Below, piece by piece: positions 5,924 to 7,585 of a DNA stretch of 7,585 nt. The position numbers and the translations under genes were made by a program. Position 1 is the stretch's first letter. Each line of letters opens with the position of its first letter. The stretch lies in NCBI GenBank assembly GCA_041743105.1, contig JBGTNI010000017.1, positions 1 to 7,585 of the forward strand, in the 5' to 3' direction. The stretch is from QHCE01 sp041743105. Its GTDB lineage: Bacteria; Actinomycetota; Actinomycetes; Mycobacteriales; QHCE01. The notes under the pieces were generated by a model. That model did no database searches. It saw only the letters and a list, made by a program, of their open reading frames with translations, and had not been told where the DNA came from.

Positions 5924-7264
5924 ATGACCACTCCCGCACCGACGTTGTCCAGGATGCGTGGATTTCCGTTGCTTGGTCACGTGCCGCATCTGTTGTTGCG
6001 GCCCTTGAATTTCCTTGACTCACTCCGGCACCACGGGGACATCGTTGTCATCCGGCTCGGCACGAAACCCGTCTATATGGTAAACCGGCCCGATCTCATT
6101 ACCAGAGTCCTGATCGAAGACGCGGCCAACTACGACAAGGGTGTGCAGTTCGACAAGCTCCGCCCGCTCCTTGGTAATGGGCTGGTGATGTCAGAGGGCA
6201 GCTTCCACCTCCGGCAGCGACGTCTAGTCCAACCGCTATTCCATCGTTCGCGAATCGCCGAATATGCCGAACTCATGCGGCACCTCGCGCTGGACACAAT
6301 GGGCGCCTGGCTCGACGGCCAGGAAGTCGCCATGAACCGCGAACTGCACGCGCTTACTCTCAAGACCGTTATCAAGACCCTGTTTAGCACTGAGGTCCGG
6401 ACTCAGATCATCGACGAGGTTGAGCGATCCCTGCCGATCCTCCTAACCGGGATCGGCAGGCGAGCTGTATCCCCCGCCGATTTCCTGGAACGTCTCCCCA
6501 CGCCTTCCAACCTTCGCTTCAACGCCGCACTACGCCGAATTCGAGGGGTCATCGACGAGATCATTCGCGAGTATCGTCACCGAGACGCCGATACCACAGA
6601 CCTGCTCTCCATGTTGTTGCGGGTACGTGATGCGGAGACCAACGAGGGCATGACCGACCAGCAGGTCCACGACGAGGCCATGACCATGATGGTCGCCGGC
6701 TCCGAGACAACAGCGAACGCCATGAGTTGGGCATGTCACCTACTGGCTGAGCATCCGGATCACCAACACCGCGTACAACGCGAGATCGACGATGTGCTCG
6801 CCGGCCGTCCAATCACCATTGATGATCTAGACAAGCTCACGTACATGCGGCAGGTGATCCGCGAGACGCTGCGACTGTATCCGCCGGCGTTCATCCTCAC
6901 TCGCCGCGCCAACACAGACGCCGAGCTAGGCGGTCATCGCGTCCCGGCCGGCAGTATGCTCGCTTTCTCGATCTATGCGCTGCATCGGAACCCGGCGATC
7001 TATCCGGCACCAGCCATCTTCGACCCCGATCGCTGGCTGCCGGAACGCGCCGCAAACATACCCCGTAACGCCTACATGCCATTTGGCACCGGGGTGCGCG
7101 GATGCATCGGGGAACCATTCGCATTGCTCGAGATGCAGATCGCCCTAAGTTGCCTTGCCGCTACATGGACCATCAGACCCGTACCGGGCTCCAAGATCAA
7201 GCCCATCACAAGGACCGTGCTCGTTCCAGACCATCTCCCGCTGACGGTGCACCACAAAGCATGA
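5924..7264 (+). CDS. Cytochrome P450 (P450 2), likely terpene oxidase
   Basis: The 446-residue product is a second complete P450. Landmarks are PLLGH near the N terminus (15-19), HLRQRRLVQPLF in helix C (95-106), the helix I motif AGSETT (258-263), ExxR at E314-R317, FDPDRWLPERAAN (366-378) and the haem loop FGTGVRGCIG (387-396) with Cys394 as iron ligand. With the ATG at 5924, all these fall at the same residue numbers as in P450 1, and a gap-free hand comparison over about 440 positions gives roughly 40% identity, so the two are paralogues. FILTRRAN, YALHRNP and FDPDRWLPERA match the terpene P450s of actinobacteria such as PtlI and CYP170A1. The gene follows terpene synthase 2 by 78 bases and probably oxidises its product. 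It ends the rightward operon, 35 bases from the convergent third synthase. No membrane anchor is seen. Confidence 0.94.
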   Translation: MTTPAPTLSRMRGFPLLGHVPHLLLRPLNFLDSLRHHGDIVVIRLGTKPVYMVNRPDLITRVLIEDAANYDKGVQFDKLRPLLGNGLVMSEGSFHLRQRRLVQPLFHRSRIAEYAELMRHLALDTMGAWLDGQEVAMNRELHALTLKTVIKTLFSTEVRTQIIDEVERSLPILLTGIGRRAVSPADFLERLPTPSNLRFNAALRRIRGVIDEIIREYRHRDADTTDLLSMLLRVRDAETNEGMTDQQVHDEAMTMMVAGSETTANAMSWACHLLAEHPDHQHRVQREIDDVLAGRPITIDDLDKLTYMRQVIRETLRLYPPAFILTRRANTDAELGGHRVPAGSMLAFSIYALHRNPAIYPAPAIFDPDRWLPERAANIPRNAYMPFGTGVRGCIGEPFALLEMQIALSCLAATWTIRPVPGSKIKPITRTVLVPDHLPLTVHHKA

Positions 7265-7299
7265 CCCACCACTCAGAGCTGTCGATTGATCGCGGCTCG

Positions 7300-7585
7300 T
7301 CAGATGTACGAGGCCGTGTAGCGGCCGGATCGCTGGTCCCAGTCGTAGGCACCTCGCATGATGGGGCGAAGGGCGTCAGTGTCGTATCGGTAAAGGATGG
7401 ATCGTTGGGTTTCATCGAGGCTGAGGCTGTCACATAACTGGGGCAGCTGGCGCTCTAAGGTCAGAAAGTGTTCGGTTCGCTCCCGGATCATCTCGGCAAT
7501 CTTCTCGATGGCCTGGGCTCGGGAGCAGTGGTTTTCGCGTTCTAGGTAGAGGAGGAGGTTGTAGTCTCCGATTGCCTCTTCCTTT
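7300..7585 (-). CDS. Class I terpene synthase (terpene synthase 3), C-terminal part (5' end outside window)
   Basis: Read on the minus strand, the frame is open from the window edge to a TGA at 7302-7300, giving about 94 residues of a third terpene synthase. The first visible residues, KEEAIGDYN, correspond to KERARGDVHN in terpene synthase 1, so the Glu at the edge is the last residue of the NSE metal triad. The remainder fits the family's C-terminal helices: RTEHFLTLERQLPQL, then LRPIMRGAYDWDQRSGRY, ending with the conserved Arg-Tyr pair. An in-frame ATG at 7491 is internal and not a start. The aspartate-rich motif and most of the NSE motif lie outside the window. A rare TTA codon is at 7458-7456. 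It is convergent with P450 2, so it is not in the main operon, but it likely belongs to the same locus. Confidence 0.88.
   Translation of the reverse strand, partial: KEEAIGDYNLLLYLERENHCSRAQAIEKIAEMIRERTEHFLTLERQLPQLCDSLSLDETQRSILYRYDTDALRPIMRGAYDWDQRSGRYTASYI

Noticed and set aside
7276..7298. Imperfect hairpin between the convergent P450 2 and terpene synthase 3 stops
   Set aside because: It has two 4-bp stems with an internal bulge and a loop too small to form well, and no T-run; not convincing as a bidirectional terminator.

Overview
The window comes from a high-GC actinobacterium: sampled lines are about 60-63% G+C, most codons end in G or C, and Shine-Dalgarno sites are strong. That is lower than typical Streptomyces, and the genus cannot be fixed from sequence reading alone. 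The main content is a terpenoid biosynthesis locus.

Layout. Left edge (2-1046): the C-terminal end of an aldehyde dehydrogenase, then an OsmC-family peroxide-detoxification gene closed by a strong hairpin terminator (1067-1094). These look like flanking housekeeping genes. Next comes a 344-base non-coding stretch (1095-1438) that holds a perfect inverted repeat (1395-1410) just upstream of the cluster. From 1439 to 7264 five genes run in one direction with short gaps (3, 22, 74 and 78 bases) and no visible terminator between them: terpene synthase 1, cytochrome P450 1, a SAM-dependent methyltransferase, terpene synthase 2, cytochrome P450 2. At the right edge, on the opposite strand and converging on P450 2, is the C-terminal end of a third terpene synthase (7300-7585).

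How they would work together (inference). The class I terpene synthases ionise and cyclise a prenyl diphosphate, probably farnesyl diphosphate. Each of the first two is followed by a P450 of the type known from the pentalenolactone (PtlI) and albaflavenone (CYP170A1) pathways, which would oxidise the hydrocarbon. The methyltransferase would either methylate an oxidised product or act on the prenyl diphosphate before cyclisation. The two P450s are collinear paralogues (about 40% identical by hand count), so the locus may have grown by combining two synthase-P450 modules. No prenyl diphosphate synthase, regulator or transporter is visible, so the cluster probably extends past the right edge. The products cannot be predicted from sequence reading.
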